Part shown: positions 35,078-43,301 of the stretch, in pieces
Layout: every line of letters begins with the position of its first letter
How positions within the stretch are numbered: position 1 is the stretch's first letter
Source: Mesonia oceanica
GTDB taxonomy: Bacteria > Bacteroidota > Bacteroidia > Flavobacteriales > Flavobacteriaceae
Reading direction: 5' to 3'
DNA length: 64,000 nucleotides
Assembly: GCF_902499555.1 (NCBI RefSeq)
Contig: NZ_CABVMM010000007.1
Span: forward strand, 62,001 to 126,000
Position numbers and translations under genes: made by a program
Notes under the pieces: model-generated
What the model was told of the DNA's origin: nothing
The model's input: only the letters and a program-made list of their open reading frames with translations
The model's database searches: none

Positions 35078-38000
35078 CTAAGAGTTAGGTTTTAGTTGTG
35101 AAGTAGTATCAACATCTAATGTTCTGGGCTGCATAAGCTCATTTTCCAATCCGTCGATTTCTGAATTTTCGGTAGGCTCAGAATCTTCTTCGAAACCTTC
35201 ATTTTCATCGTAGAAGTGCTTAAACTTCTTTAAATAATTATTGAATTCTTCAGCCTTTGTACGCATTAGCTTTTCGTCTTGTTGAAGTATCAAAATATCT
35301 ACCAAGCTTCTGTAACGTTCTATATTAGTGATAATTTCATCACCTAATTGGTATTGGTCTTGTAATGGCAGCTGACTGAAATACGTTAGTTTTTCTTGAT
35401 ATTTTTCAGCTACTTTTTGCCAAAGTTCCCGAGCTTTTTCAGTTTCACCTATTTCATAATAACCTTGAATAAAGGGCTCTAATAGGGTGTAATACCCAAA
35501 CTTGTCTACCGGCATTTTTTCCATTCCTAAGTCAAGTACTTTCTTGGCTTTAAGGGTGTCTTTTTCTGCTAAAAGATTTTCTACTAATCTTGCTAAGTTT
35601 CCACGATAGGTAATCGAATTTTTACGGGTTTCTGGGTCGTGGTAAATATCATCACTTCCAGAGTTGCCCCATTCCCAGTTCATCACAATATCGTACATTT
35701 TATCAGTATCGATCCTACCCATATCATACGGAGTCTTAGGATCTATTGGAGTTTTAATGGGGACTAGCTTATAGCAAACCCCTTCTAATTGTAAATAATC
35801 TTTCATCCATAAGTAATCGGAGTCGTTAAAACTTCCTCCTGTAAAATAAATAGGACGTTTCCAATCGGTATTCGCAACTACATCAAACATTAAAAGCCTG
35901 TTCTTGTAAATAGCGTTGCTTTTAATGTTAATGTCGATATAAGGCACAATTTTATCCCTGTCTTTTGCTTTCACAATCCCGCTTTCAATAGCATTAGTGG
36001 CATTTACCGGTAGTCTAATATGCTTCGTTGGGAAGGTATTGATCATTTGTCCGTTTTGCATTTCAGCTTTTGTACTTGGATTTTCACTTTTAATGTATTT
36101 AATCCAATTCTCAATTAACATCGTATCACGAACCCTAGGGTCTTTGTAATACCTGACATAATCATTGGTTCCATAGCTATAATCGCTATGCTCTAAAGTA
36201 GTTTTTACCGCTTTGCTTTTATAGGCGGCACGCTTCATTTGATCGATGTACCAATCAGTAGCAAATAAAGAAGTATTGATAACGCGTACATCGGTTCGAT
36301 AACCTTCAATTTCTTGAGCATACCAAAGGGCAAACGTATCATTGTCCCCAATGGTAAAGAGGATCCCATTTTCATCGACCGAGTCGAGGTACATTTTGGC
36401 CATAGAGGTAGCGGTGTATTTACCGGAACGGTCATGATCGTCCCAGTTATTAGCCACTAAAATGCCGGGAACTGCCAATAAGCAAACAATTGTAATTGCC
36501 GGAGCCAGAATTTTTGGGGTGACGTATTTTTTGAGCGAATCGAAAAGCGCATAAACCCCAAAACCAATCCAAATAGCAAAAACGTAAAAAGAACCTACAA
36601 GTGCATAATCCCTTTCCCGGGGTTCAAAAGGGCGTTCGTTGAGGTAAATTTTTAAGGCAATTCCTGTAAAAAGGAAAAATACCAATAGTACCCAGAAACT
36701 TTTGTTGTCTTTATTTAAATGAAAGAAAAAGCCTATTAATCCTAAGATAAGAGGTAAGAAATAATAGGTGTTCCTAGCTTTATTGTTTTCTACATCACTC
36801 GGTAAATTATCTTGCGAACCAATGTGCCATTCATCTATAAAATCGATTCCGCTTAACCAATTGCCGTGTAATCTTCCGTATTGCCCTTGTTGATCATCTT
36901 GACGCCCAACAAAATTCCACATAAAATAGCGCCAATACATATAGCCTATTTGGTATTCAAATAAATACCTGAAGTTAGAAGAAGCAGAAGGTTTTTCAAC
37001 TTTGATATAAGGGGCAAATTGCTGAAGGAAACTTGCGTAATCATCATTGGAGATTTTTCCCATATTGTAAGCCCTTCTAAATTCATTTACCGTTTGTACA
37101 AGTTGTTGTTCACTTTGGTATTCAGGTAAAATAGTAAAATTGATGGGGCCGGTAAATCGCATGTAATTAGCCACATGATCGGTACTCCACATTCTAGGCA
37201 AAAACGTTTTATGCTCTGCGCTCGAATTCTGCTTCGCATTTTTCCATTCGTTTACGATAACATATTTACCGGTTTTTTCATCTTCCTCATATTTTGGCTT
37301 ATCGTCAATATAAGGTTCGTCAGGGTCTAAACCTCCATAGATATCGGTGAACTGTGGGCCGTAGAATAATTTTGTTTCCGGGTACTGTTCACGATTATAA
37401 TAGGCTAATAATTCCCTTGCGTTATTGGGACTGTTTTCATTGATGGTGGTTCCTGCATTGGCACGTATGGGAAGCATAATCCAACTGGAGAAGCCTACAA
37501 AAATAAAAAGCACGCATAATAATAGGGTGTTTGCGTGAATGTAATTTTTCTTTCGCGTATAATTTAAACCAAAATAGAAAAGCGCGATTAAAGCTAAAGC
37601 AGCAATAATGGTCCCAGAATTAAATGGTAATCCTATAGAGTTGACAAAGAAAACTTCTGCCACCGCAAAGAAGCTTAAGCTATAGGGTAAAAGTAATTTA
37701 AAAATAAACATTAATATGGCCACTACAATAATATTGGCGATAATGAAATTTTTAACCGTAACCTTTTCTGTGTTTTTAAAGAAGTATAAGAACCCAATGG
37801 CGGGTATGGTAAGTAACGCCATGAAATGTACCCCAAATGAAAGCCCTATAATAAAGGAAATTAAAATAAGCCAACGGTTTCCGCGTGGTTTAAACATATC
37901 TCTTTCCCATAGTAAACCGGCGTAGAACAATACCGCCATTAAGAAACTTGCCATAGCGTAAACTTCAGCTTCTACTGCACTAAACCAAAAACTATCGGTA

Positions 38001-38401
38001 AATGCAAAAGCTAAAGAACCTACTAAAGCACTTCCTAGCACTGCAATTTTAGAAGACGTAGAAAGTGTTTCTTCTGGTCCGGCTATTTTTCTAACTAATA
38101 AAGTAATGGACCAAAACATGAATAGAATGGTGAACGCACTACTGAAAGCAGAAACCAAATTTACCATAAGCGCTACTTGATCTGCATCTGATGCGAAAGT
38201 AGAAAAGAAAGCTCCCATCATCTGGAAGAGTGGTGCTCCTGGGGGATGCCCTACTTGTAATTTAGAAGAAGTTGAAATATATTCTCCCGCATCCCAAAAA
38301 CTTGCTGTAGGTTCTACGGTACACATATAAGTGATGAGGGCAATAGCAAATACCAACCATCCTAATATTTTGTTCCACTTTCGAAAGTCAAAATTTGTCA
38401 T
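35078..38401 (-). CDS. DUF2723 membrane protein (glycosyltransferase-like, GT117 type)
   Basis: 1107 residues. About twelve hydrophobic helices fill residues 10-330 and 545-690. Before them is a conserved head with EPTASFWDAGEYISTSSKLQ and the HPPGAP motif; the acidic residue in WDAGE is likely catalytic, as in GT-C transferases. The C-terminal ~400 residues are extracytoplasmic and partly TPR-like. Family is annotated as protein O-mannosyltransferase-like; the acceptor is unknown. Upstream partner of the deacetylase gene, two bases apart. Confidence 0.88.
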   Translation of the reverse strand: MTNFDFRKWNKILGWLVFAIALITYMCTVEPTASFWDAGEYISTSSKLQVGHPPGAPLFQMMGAFFSTFASDADQVALMVNLVSAFSSAFTILFMFWSITLLVRKIAGPEETLSTSSKIAVLGSALVGSLAFAFTDSFWFSAVEAEVYAMASFLMAVLFYAGLLWERDMFKPRGNRWLILISFIIGLSFGVHFMALLTIPAIGFLYFFKNTEKVTVKNFIIANIIVVAILMFIFKLLLPYSLSFFAVAEVFFVNSIGLPFNSGTIIAALALIALFYFGLNYTRKKNYIHANTLLLCVLFIFVGFSSWIMLPIRANAGTTINENSPNNARELLAYYNREQYPETKLFYGPQFTDIYGGLDPDEPYIDDKPKYEEDEKTGKYVIVNEWKNAKQNSSAEHKTFLPRMWSTDHVANYMRFTGPINFTILPEYQSEQQLVQTVNEFRRAYNMGKISNDDYASFLQQFAPYIKVEKPSASSNFRYLFEYQIGYMYWRYFMWNFVGRQDDQQGQYGRLHGNWLSGIDFIDEWHIGSQDNLPSDVENNKARNTYYFLPLILGLIGFFFHLNKDNKSFWVLLVFFLFTGIALKIYLNERPFEPRERDYALVGSFYVFAIWIGFGVYALFDSLKKYVTPKILAPAITIVCLLAVPGILVANNWDDHDRSGKYTATSMAKMYLDSVDENGILFTIGDNDTFALWYAQEIEGYRTDVRVINTSLFATDWYIDQMKRAAYKSKAVKTTLEHSDYSYGTNDYVRYYKDPRVRDTMLIENWIKYIKSENPSTKAEMQNGQMINTFPTKHIRLPVNATNAIESGIVKAKDRDKIVPYIDINIKSNAIYKNRLLMFDVVANTDWKRPIYFTGGSFNDSDYLWMKDYLQLEGVCYKLVPIKTPIDPKTPYDMGRIDTDKMYDIVMNWEWGNSGSDDIYHDPETRKNSITYRGNLARLVENLLAEKDTLKAKKVLDLGMEKMPVDKFGYYTLLEPFIQGYYEIGETEKARELWQKVAEKYQEKLTYFSQLPLQDQYQLGDEIITNIERYRSLVDILILQQDEKLMRTKAEEFNNYLKKFKHFYDENEGFEEDSEPTENSEIDGLENELMQPRTLDVDTTSQLKPNS

Positions 38402-38510
38402 AAAGCGTCATTAAGGTCTTAATAATCTTGGGCGAATTTAAGAATAAATGCTGAATGTAGTAGAAACGTTTCTTGGCTAAAAATATTTTAAAAAATAAAT
38501 TTAAAAATTA

Positions 38511-38541
38511 TTTGGAAGATTGTAAGAATGTATTAAATTTG
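38511..38541 (+). promoter_or_regulatory. Promoter of tRNA-Gln
   Basis: TTTG (38511-38514), then exactly 19 bases, then TAAATTTG (38534-38541). A complete Bacteroidota promoter 18 bases before the tRNA. Confidence 0.75.
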
Positions 38542-38558
38542 CATCCGCATTACGCAAT

Positions 38559-38631
38559 TGGCCTATGGTGTAACTGGCAACACGTCTGGTTTTGGTCCAG
38601 AAGAGTCTAGGTTCGAGCCCTAGTAGGCCAA
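38559..38631 (+). tRNA. tRNA-Gln (anticodon TTG)
   Basis: 73 bases. Acceptor stem TGGCCTA / TAGGCCA pairs fully, discriminator A at 38631. The anticodon arm TCTGG-TTTTGGT-CCAGA puts TTG at the anticodon. The T arm contains GTTCGAG. CCA is not encoded. Followed by an intrinsic terminator. Confidence 0.97.
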
Positions 38632-38640
38632 CAAGAATGA

Positions 38641-38672
38641 AAACCCAACCTTTTTAAGGTTGGGTTTTTTTA
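38641..38672 (+). terminator. Terminator of tRNA-Gln
   Basis: AACCCAACCTT / AAGGTTGGGTT stem with a 3-base loop followed by seven T. Confidence 0.9.
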
Positions 38673-38689
38673 TTTTGAAAAGCACAAAG

Positions 38690-38786
38690 GGTTTTAGAGC
38701 GAAAAGTTCATGTGGGGAGACTAGTAGAGGTAAGCCCTGTAGGCGAGCAAAAAATAAACCCCAATCTTTTTAGGTTGGGGTTTTTT
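38690..38786 (+). pseudogene. Possible tRNA relic with a second terminator
   Basis: The sequence agactag...gccctgtaggcg (38718-38746) followed by gcaaaaaataaacc resembles the 3' half of tRNA-Gln and its tail. The terminator at 38757-38786 (AACCCCAA / TTGGGGTT, then T run) resembles the first one. This suggests an eroded second copy of the tRNA unit. No cloverleaf can be drawn. Confidence 0.4.
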
Positions 38787-38838
38787 CTAAAATGAATTAG
38801 AAATTTATAGTTAGATATTTGTTGTTTTTATGAATGTT

Positions 38839-39165
38839 TTACGCCACGTCTACACTGGTATTGTAAAAAGTAAGCATGTTTTGGTAAAAACTTAAATTTC
38901 CAAGGTCGTCTTCTAAGCAAGATTTTAAAAACTCTTCAAAGTTATTGTATTGAACTACTACATGAGTATATTGGCCTTCTTTAACCATTAACTTTAAATG
39001 AACTTCTTTTTTTAGTAAATCATTAGTTGCTTGAAGGGCTCCGAAATGTTTTTTGATTAATGCTTGTTGAAACTTTTCGAACTTAGGATTTACTTGTTGG
39101 CAGCTAGAAGAAATAAGTTTGTTCATTTCTTGTAAGATAGCGTTGTTTTCATAAGTAGTTTTCAT
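38839..39165 (-). CDS. Hypothetical protein
   Basis: 108 residues, soluble, no signal. Helical N-terminus (EMNKLISSSCQQVNPKFEKF) then a mixed part with VVVQYNNFEEFLKSCLEDD. No family recognised. Stands alone between tRNA-Gln and a phosphoesterase gene, with intact frame and plausible codon use. Confidence 0.6.
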   Translation of the reverse strand: MKTTYENNAILQEMNKLISSSCQQVNPKFEKFQQALIKKHFGALQATNDLLKKEVHLKLMVKEGQYTHVVVQYNNFEEFLKSCLEDDLGNLSFYQNMLTFYNTSVDVA

Positions 39166-39270
39166 ATCATGATTTTTTTACTACCATAAACTTAAAAGAT
39201 ATCTTCTTAAAAAAGTTTTAAGGAAATGTTGATTAGCATATAATTAACTATTATTTTAGAAATGTTTGGC

Positions 39271-39903
39271 TTAATCGGGAATTTCTACCTGTATGGGTAA
39301 ATTGGTTAATTTCAGGTGATTGTAAAAGGAAGTGGCGTTGATGTAAGTAATGTCTTTCCGCATTACTTTTCCGTAATTGTCGTGAAGATGCCCAAAAATA
39401 TGGATAGTTGGTTTCTTCTTACTTATTTCTTTTTTTAGTGCAGGGCAACCTACTTCTACTTCGTAATTGGTAATGTCTAAAATTCCTTTAGGAGGTGTAT
39501 GGGTGATTAAAATATCAGTATCCTCAGGTATTTTTTTCCAATGCTCTTCAATTTCGATGGGTGATTTAGTGAAAGCCCAGTTTTGTTGAAAAGGAATATA
39601 AGGCGATCCCCAAAATTTGTATCCGTTGATGGAAATGCCAGAATCATTTAAATAGGTGACGTTAGCGGGAATCAATTTTTTTATTGCTTTTTCTGAAATG
39701 TTTTCCAAGAAAAAGTCGTGATTTCCTGCGATGCATATTTTATGTGTAAAGGGGAGTTGAGCGAACCATTTAAAAAAATCACGTAATTCCCGTTGTGTAC
39801 CTCCTTCTGTAATGTCTCCTGCATGAACAATTACATCTCCTTGTTCGGGGATAATAAGTTTGTCATGGAGGTTGTGGGTATCAGAGATACATGTAATTTG
39901 CAT
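39271..39903 (-). CDS. Calcineurin-like metallophosphoesterase, soluble
   Basis: 210 residues covering only the catalytic domain. Motifs in order are CISDTHN, VHAGDI, IAGNHDFF, THTPP and FGHLHDN, giving the full binuclear metal site. No signal peptide, so cytosolic. This small type resembles UPF0046-like cyclic nucleotide or phosphodiester phosphatases. Substrate cannot be told. Confidence 0.9.
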   Translation of the reverse strand: MQITCISDTHNLHDKLIIPEQGDVIVHAGDITEGGTQRELRDFFKWFAQLPFTHKICIAGNHDFFLENISEKAIKKLIPANVTYLNDSGISINGYKFWGSPYIPFQQNWAFTKSPIEIEEHWKKIPEDTDILITHTPPKGILDITNYEVEVGCPALKKEISKKKPTIHIFGHLHDNYGKVMRKDITYINATSFYNHLKLTNLPIQVEIPD

Positions 39904-39939
39904 GGGTTGGATTTTAAACAGAAAACGAAAGTACGTAAA

Positions 39940-40152
39940 CTATTCTGTCTTTCTTTTAAGATTCTTTTCCCTTCTATCGTCGTCTGGAAGTAAATGGTTG
40001 GAAAGTTTCATCACCAAAGCACAAACAATTATGGCAGAAAGCAAGAAAAATAAAAATTTAGCCATTAAACTTTCGCTCATCGCAAGACTGTATATTCCCA
40101 AAGCAATTTCGGCAATAATGAAAAATAATAAGAAGGCGAATTTTGCAAACAT
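39940..40152 (-). CDS. Small membrane protein
   Basis: 70 residues from MFAKFAFLLFFIIAEIALG. Two membrane helices, then a charged tail DDDRREKNLKRKTE. The longer frame starting at 40176 is rejected because that ATG lies inside the candidate -7 element at 40174-40181. No family recognised. Confidence 0.6.
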   Translation of the reverse strand: MFAKFAFLLFFIIAEIALGIYSLAMSESLMAKFLFFLLSAIIVCALVMKLSNHLLPDDDRREKNLKRKTE

Positions 40153-40173
40153 TAGTTGATTATTGGTTTGTTG

Positions 40174-40181
40174 CAAATATA
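40174..40181 (-). promoter_or_regulatory. -7 element of the small membrane protein gene
   Basis: Reads TATATTTG on the minus strand, full match to TAnnTTTG, 21 bases before the ATG at 40152. Confidence 0.45.
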
Positions 40182-40332
40182 GTAGTTAGATGCCTTGAAA
40201 TGTAGGAGTTGTAATTATTTAGCGCAAATTTAACTTGAACCGCATACTTACTAAATGTTTTTAAGTTAAAAACTCTTAAATAGAATTTTAGAATAAAAAA
40301 GAATGATAAATTAGGTAGCAAAATGATACTTA

Positions 40333-41838
40333 GTGAAGAAATTTTTAATTATTCTAACCTCTATAATAGCCATTATTGTCTTGGCATATTTTATACTTCA
40401 AAGCCTTGCTGAAAGTAAAATTGAAAGTTTTCTGCAGAAAGAAATAGAATTCAAAGAAGTAGATGTAAATTTATGGAAGGGAAGTGTAAAGGTTTTTCAG
40501 CCTAAATTCAATAGAGATGGAAAAAACATTCAAACTGAAAAAATTAGTGCTTCCGGTTTTAGTTACTACGATTATTTAGTGGATAAAAAGATAGTGGTAG
40601 ATGAACTTATTATTCATCAACCCGTTATCGAAATTGTGTCTTCAAATTCATCAAAAGATTCTACTTCAACAAAAAAATCTAAATCATCAAAATTTAAGAA
40701 AGACGTAGTTGTAAAGAATGTGAAGTTAGAAGATGGAAAATTATCTTTTCAGCAGGACACTTTAAGAAAATTAAAAGTCGAAAATTTCTCTGTACAAATA
40801 GATTCTTTAGGTCTTAATGAAAACACCTTGAAGCAAAAAGTACCTTTTCAATATAAAAACTTTTTAGTGAGTCTTTCTCGGTTAGATTATACAGTTAATG
40901 AATTACAGGATATTGCAGTAGAACATTTGGAGTTGACTCCCTCTCAAGTTGAATTCACTCAAATTGATTTAAAACCCCGTTTTTCTAGACAAGATTATGT
41001 GGAAGTAATTCCATATGAAAAAGACCTGATGAATTTAAAGCTGAAGAAATTAAATATAGAAGATTACGATTTCGTACTCAACGATTCCGGAAACGAATTT
41101 GATGCAAAGAAAGTGGTTTTAGATTCTATATATTTTACTATTTATCGCGATAAAACTGTAAAAGATGATACCCGGAAAAAGAATCTCTACAGCAAAATGC
41201 TCCGGAATTTAAAATTGAAATTGTCTATTGATAGCGTAAAAATTAAACGCGCTTATATTGAGTATGAAGAATTAATTCAAAAATCAAGACCGCCAGGAAA
41301 GTTGTTCTTTGAAGATTTAAATGTAGATATAGCCCATGTCACTAATAAAAATCTAGGTAGAGAGGATTTTCCTGAAACCAAAATTTCAATTCAGTCTCAA
41401 TTTATGGGTAAGTCTCCTATTCAAGTAGATTGGGGGTTTAAAGTGAATAACCCCAACGATGTTTTCACCATAAGCGGAAGTAGTCATAACATTCCGCAAG
41501 AATCTATTAATTCCTTTTTTGTGCCTGCTATGTCCATAAAAACACAGGGAGAAGTAAATGATCTCTATTTTAATTTTAGAGGGAACTCTGTACAGGCAAG
41601 TGGAGATTTAGGTATAGATTATGAAAATTTTAAAATAGAGGTGTTAAAGAAAGGGAGTTCAGAAAAAAAAGGTTTCATGAGTTTTCTTGCCAACCTCGCT
41701 GTAAAGAAAAATTCCAAAAAGAATGGCAGTACAGAAAAGCATGTAGATGCTGTTGAACGTGATCCTACCAAATCTTTTTGGAATTATTTCTGGGTATGCA
41801 TCGAAGCTGGGCTTCGCAAATCGATTATTGTATTTTAA
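40333..41838 (+). CDS. AsmA/DUF748-like membrane-anchored protein
   Basis: 501 residues. One N-terminal membrane helix (FLIILTSIIAIIVLAYFILQ), then a long periplasmic beta-rich region. Segments such as VDVNLWKGSVKVFQPKF and DIAHVTNKNLGREDFPETKI are typical of DUF748/AsmA-like proteins that bridge inner and outer membranes. Start codon is GTG (40333). The C-terminal end runs 14 bases into the convergent Usp gene. Role in lipid or envelope homeostasis is likely from family knowledge, not proven here. Confidence 0.75.
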   Translation: MKKFLIILTSIIAIIVLAYFILQSLAESKIESFLQKEIEFKEVDVNLWKGSVKVFQPKFNRDGKNIQTEKISASGFSYYDYLVDKKIVVDELIIHQPVIEIVSSNSSKDSTSTKKSKSSKFKKDVVVKNVKLEDGKLSFQQDTLRKLKVENFSVQIDSLGLNENTLKQKVPFQYKNFLVSLSRLDYTVNELQDIAVEHLELTPSQVEFTQIDLKPRFSRQDYVEVIPYEKDLMNLKLKKLNIEDYDFVLNDSGNEFDAKKVVLDSIYFTIYRDKTVKDDTRKKNLYSKMLRNLKLKLSIDSVKIKRAYIEYEELIQKSRPPGKLFFEDLNVDIAHVTNKNLGREDFPETKISIQSQFMGKSPIQVDWGFKVNNPNDVFTISGSSHNIPQESINSFFVPAMSIKTQGEVNDLYFNFRGNSVQASGDLGIDYENFKIEVLKKGSSEKKGFMSFLANLAVKKNSKKNGSTEKHVDAVERDPTKSFWNYFWVCIEAGLRKSIIVF

Positions 41839-42661
41839 AAGTAATCACTGGGGTTTTAGCGTGATTAACCAAATCTTCGCTAATGCTTCCATTTAAAAAA
41901 TGAGCCAAGCCTTTTCTTCCGTGAGTGCTAATTCCTATTAAATCAGCATTCATTTTAGCGCTGAATTTTAAAATTCCTTTTTCAATAGATTCGGCGTTAT
42001 ACACATTTAAGGTGTAATTTTTAAAATCGACACCTTCTAAAAACTTGTTCATTTTTTTCTCAAGCTGTTCGGTCGTTTTAAATTTATTGGCAGTATTAAT
42101 GTAAACCAAATGTATTTTAGCGCCTATTTTTTCAGCAAATTTGGTAGCCTCTACAAAAGAGTTTTTAACGTTAGGAACAAAATCGCTCGCAAATACTAAG
42201 TCATTTGTATTTAAAATATCGGTTTTCTCTTTAATCACCAATACTGGGATATCAGAATTTCTTACCACCTTTTCAGTATTAGAGCCAATAAAAACTTCTT
42301 TCAGTCCACTTGCTCCGTGAGACCCCATTACAATTAAATCGCAATCATTTTTTTTGCCGACTTCTAGAATCCCGTTAAAAGTTTCTTTAAAAATAACGGT
42401 CTCGTATACCGGAATACCATTTAAGATTTCCTTTTGTTTTACCTTTTCAAACTTTTCATGAGCTTTTCTCATAAAAAATATGGCTTCAGGAACTTGGTTG
42501 CTCCCGGTAGAAGTTGGGTTTAAGTCTATGAGTTGTTCTGGAAGCTCCAGTAAATGTAAAAGGTAAATCTCGCTGTCATATTTTCGAGCTAACTGTGATG
42601 CGGCCTCTAACGCATAATCTGCTTGCTCAGAAAAATCTGTTGGGACAAGAATTTTTTTCAT
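41825..42661 (-). CDS. Universal stress protein, two tandem Usp domains
   Basis: 278 residues, paralogue of the protein at 17580-18446 with the same two-domain plan. Starts MKKILVPTDFSEQADYALE. Domain 1 has the ATP signature GSHGASGLKEVFIGS, domain 2 the weaker GISTHGRKGLAHFLNGS. Its 3' end overlaps the convergent AsmA-like gene by 14 bases. No partner genes on the same strand, unlike the first copy. Confidence 0.9.
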   Translation of the reverse strand: MKKILVPTDFSEQADYALEAASQLARKYDSEIYLLHLLELPEQLIDLNPTSTGSNQVPEAIFFMRKAHEKFEKVKQKEILNGIPVYETVIFKETFNGILEVGKKNDCDLIVMGSHGASGLKEVFIGSNTEKVVRNSDIPVLVIKEKTDILNTNDLVFASDFVPNVKNSFVEATKFAEKIGAKIHLVYINTANKFKTTEQLEKKMNKFLEGVDFKNYTLNVYNAESIEKGILKFSAKMNADLIGISTHGRKGLAHFLNGSISEDLVNHAKTPVITFKIQ

Positions 42662-42754
42662 AATTAGATTAAAGTTTTTAGGATAATTATTTCTTAATAG
42701 TAAAGTTACTAATAAATTAGTTGGTAATCAGGTTTATTAAGTCAAAATTTTTAC

Positions 42755-42762
42755 TATATTTG
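42755..42762 (+). promoter_or_regulatory. -7 element of the rimP-nusA-infB promoter
   Basis: TATATTTG matches TAnnTTTG. TTT at 42733-42735 lies 19 bases upstream, a weak -33 box. It lies 25 bases before a terminator-like leader hairpin. Confidence 0.6.
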
Positions 42763-42787
42763 CAAGCGGAAGTTAAAAATGAATATT

Positions 42788-42814
42788 GAGGGGACAATCT
42801 AGTCCCCTCTTTTT
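42788..42814 (+). promoter_or_regulatory. Terminator-like hairpin in the rimP leader (attenuator candidate)
   Basis: A perfect 8-bp GC-rich stem GAGGGGAC / GTCCCCTC with a 6-base loop, then five T. It has every feature of an intrinsic terminator but lies between the promoter and rimP, 13 bases before its ATG. Since nusA is in the operon, NusA-dependent attenuation is a natural idea. Confidence 0.75.
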
Positions 42815-42827
42815 ATAAAAGTTTTTC

Positions 42828-43289
42828 ATGCGGGAAGAAGTAGTAAAAAGACTCATTGAGGAAGCGCTGGAAGAAAACCCATCACTGTTTTTAATTGAAT
42901 TTGAAATCAAGGGTGATAATCAAATTTTAGTTGTTATAGATGGCGATCAAGGCGTTTCAGTGAACGATTGTATAGCGGTTAGCAGAAAAATTGAACATAA
43001 TTTAGATAGGGAAGAAGAAGATTTTTCCCTAGAAGTAACTTCAGCAGGGGCTACTTCCCCTTTACAGCTTGCGCGTCAATACCAAAAGAACTTGGGGAGA
43101 AAGCTGGAAGTGAAAACCGAAGAACAACAATTTGAAGGAAATTTAGAAGCTGTTACTGAAGAGGGGATTACCCTTACTTGGAAAGCAAGAGAGCCTAAAC
43201 CGGTAGGGAAGGGCAAAGTGACTGTTAAGAAAGAAGCTGTGTTAACATACGCAGACATTGTAGAAGCAAAAGTGAAGATAACATTTTAA
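42828..43289 (+). CDS. rimP: Ribosome maturation factor RimP
   Basis: Needed for late 30S assembly. 153 residues. The N-terminal domain shows the segment DQGVSVNDCIAVSRKIEHNL, and the second half begins LEVTSAGATSPL, both usual for RimP. First gene of the conserved rimP-nusA-infB operon, 12 bases before nusA. Confidence 0.96.
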   Translation: MREEVVKRLIEEALEENPSLFLIEFEIKGDNQILVVIDGDQGVSVNDCIAVSRKIEHNLDREEEDFSLEVTSAGATSPLQLARQYQKNLGRKLEVKTEEQQFEGNLEAVTEEGITLTWKAREPKPVGKGKVTVKKEAVLTYADIVEAKVKITF

Positions 43290-43301
43290 TCTGTTTTTGA
43301 T

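Noticed and set aside
42701-42721. Palindrome ACTAATAAATTAGT before the second Usp gene as an operator
   Set aside because: It is pure AT with two unpaired centre bases, expected by chance in such DNA, and it touches the promoter region rather than an activator position. It does not match the palindrome at 19456.
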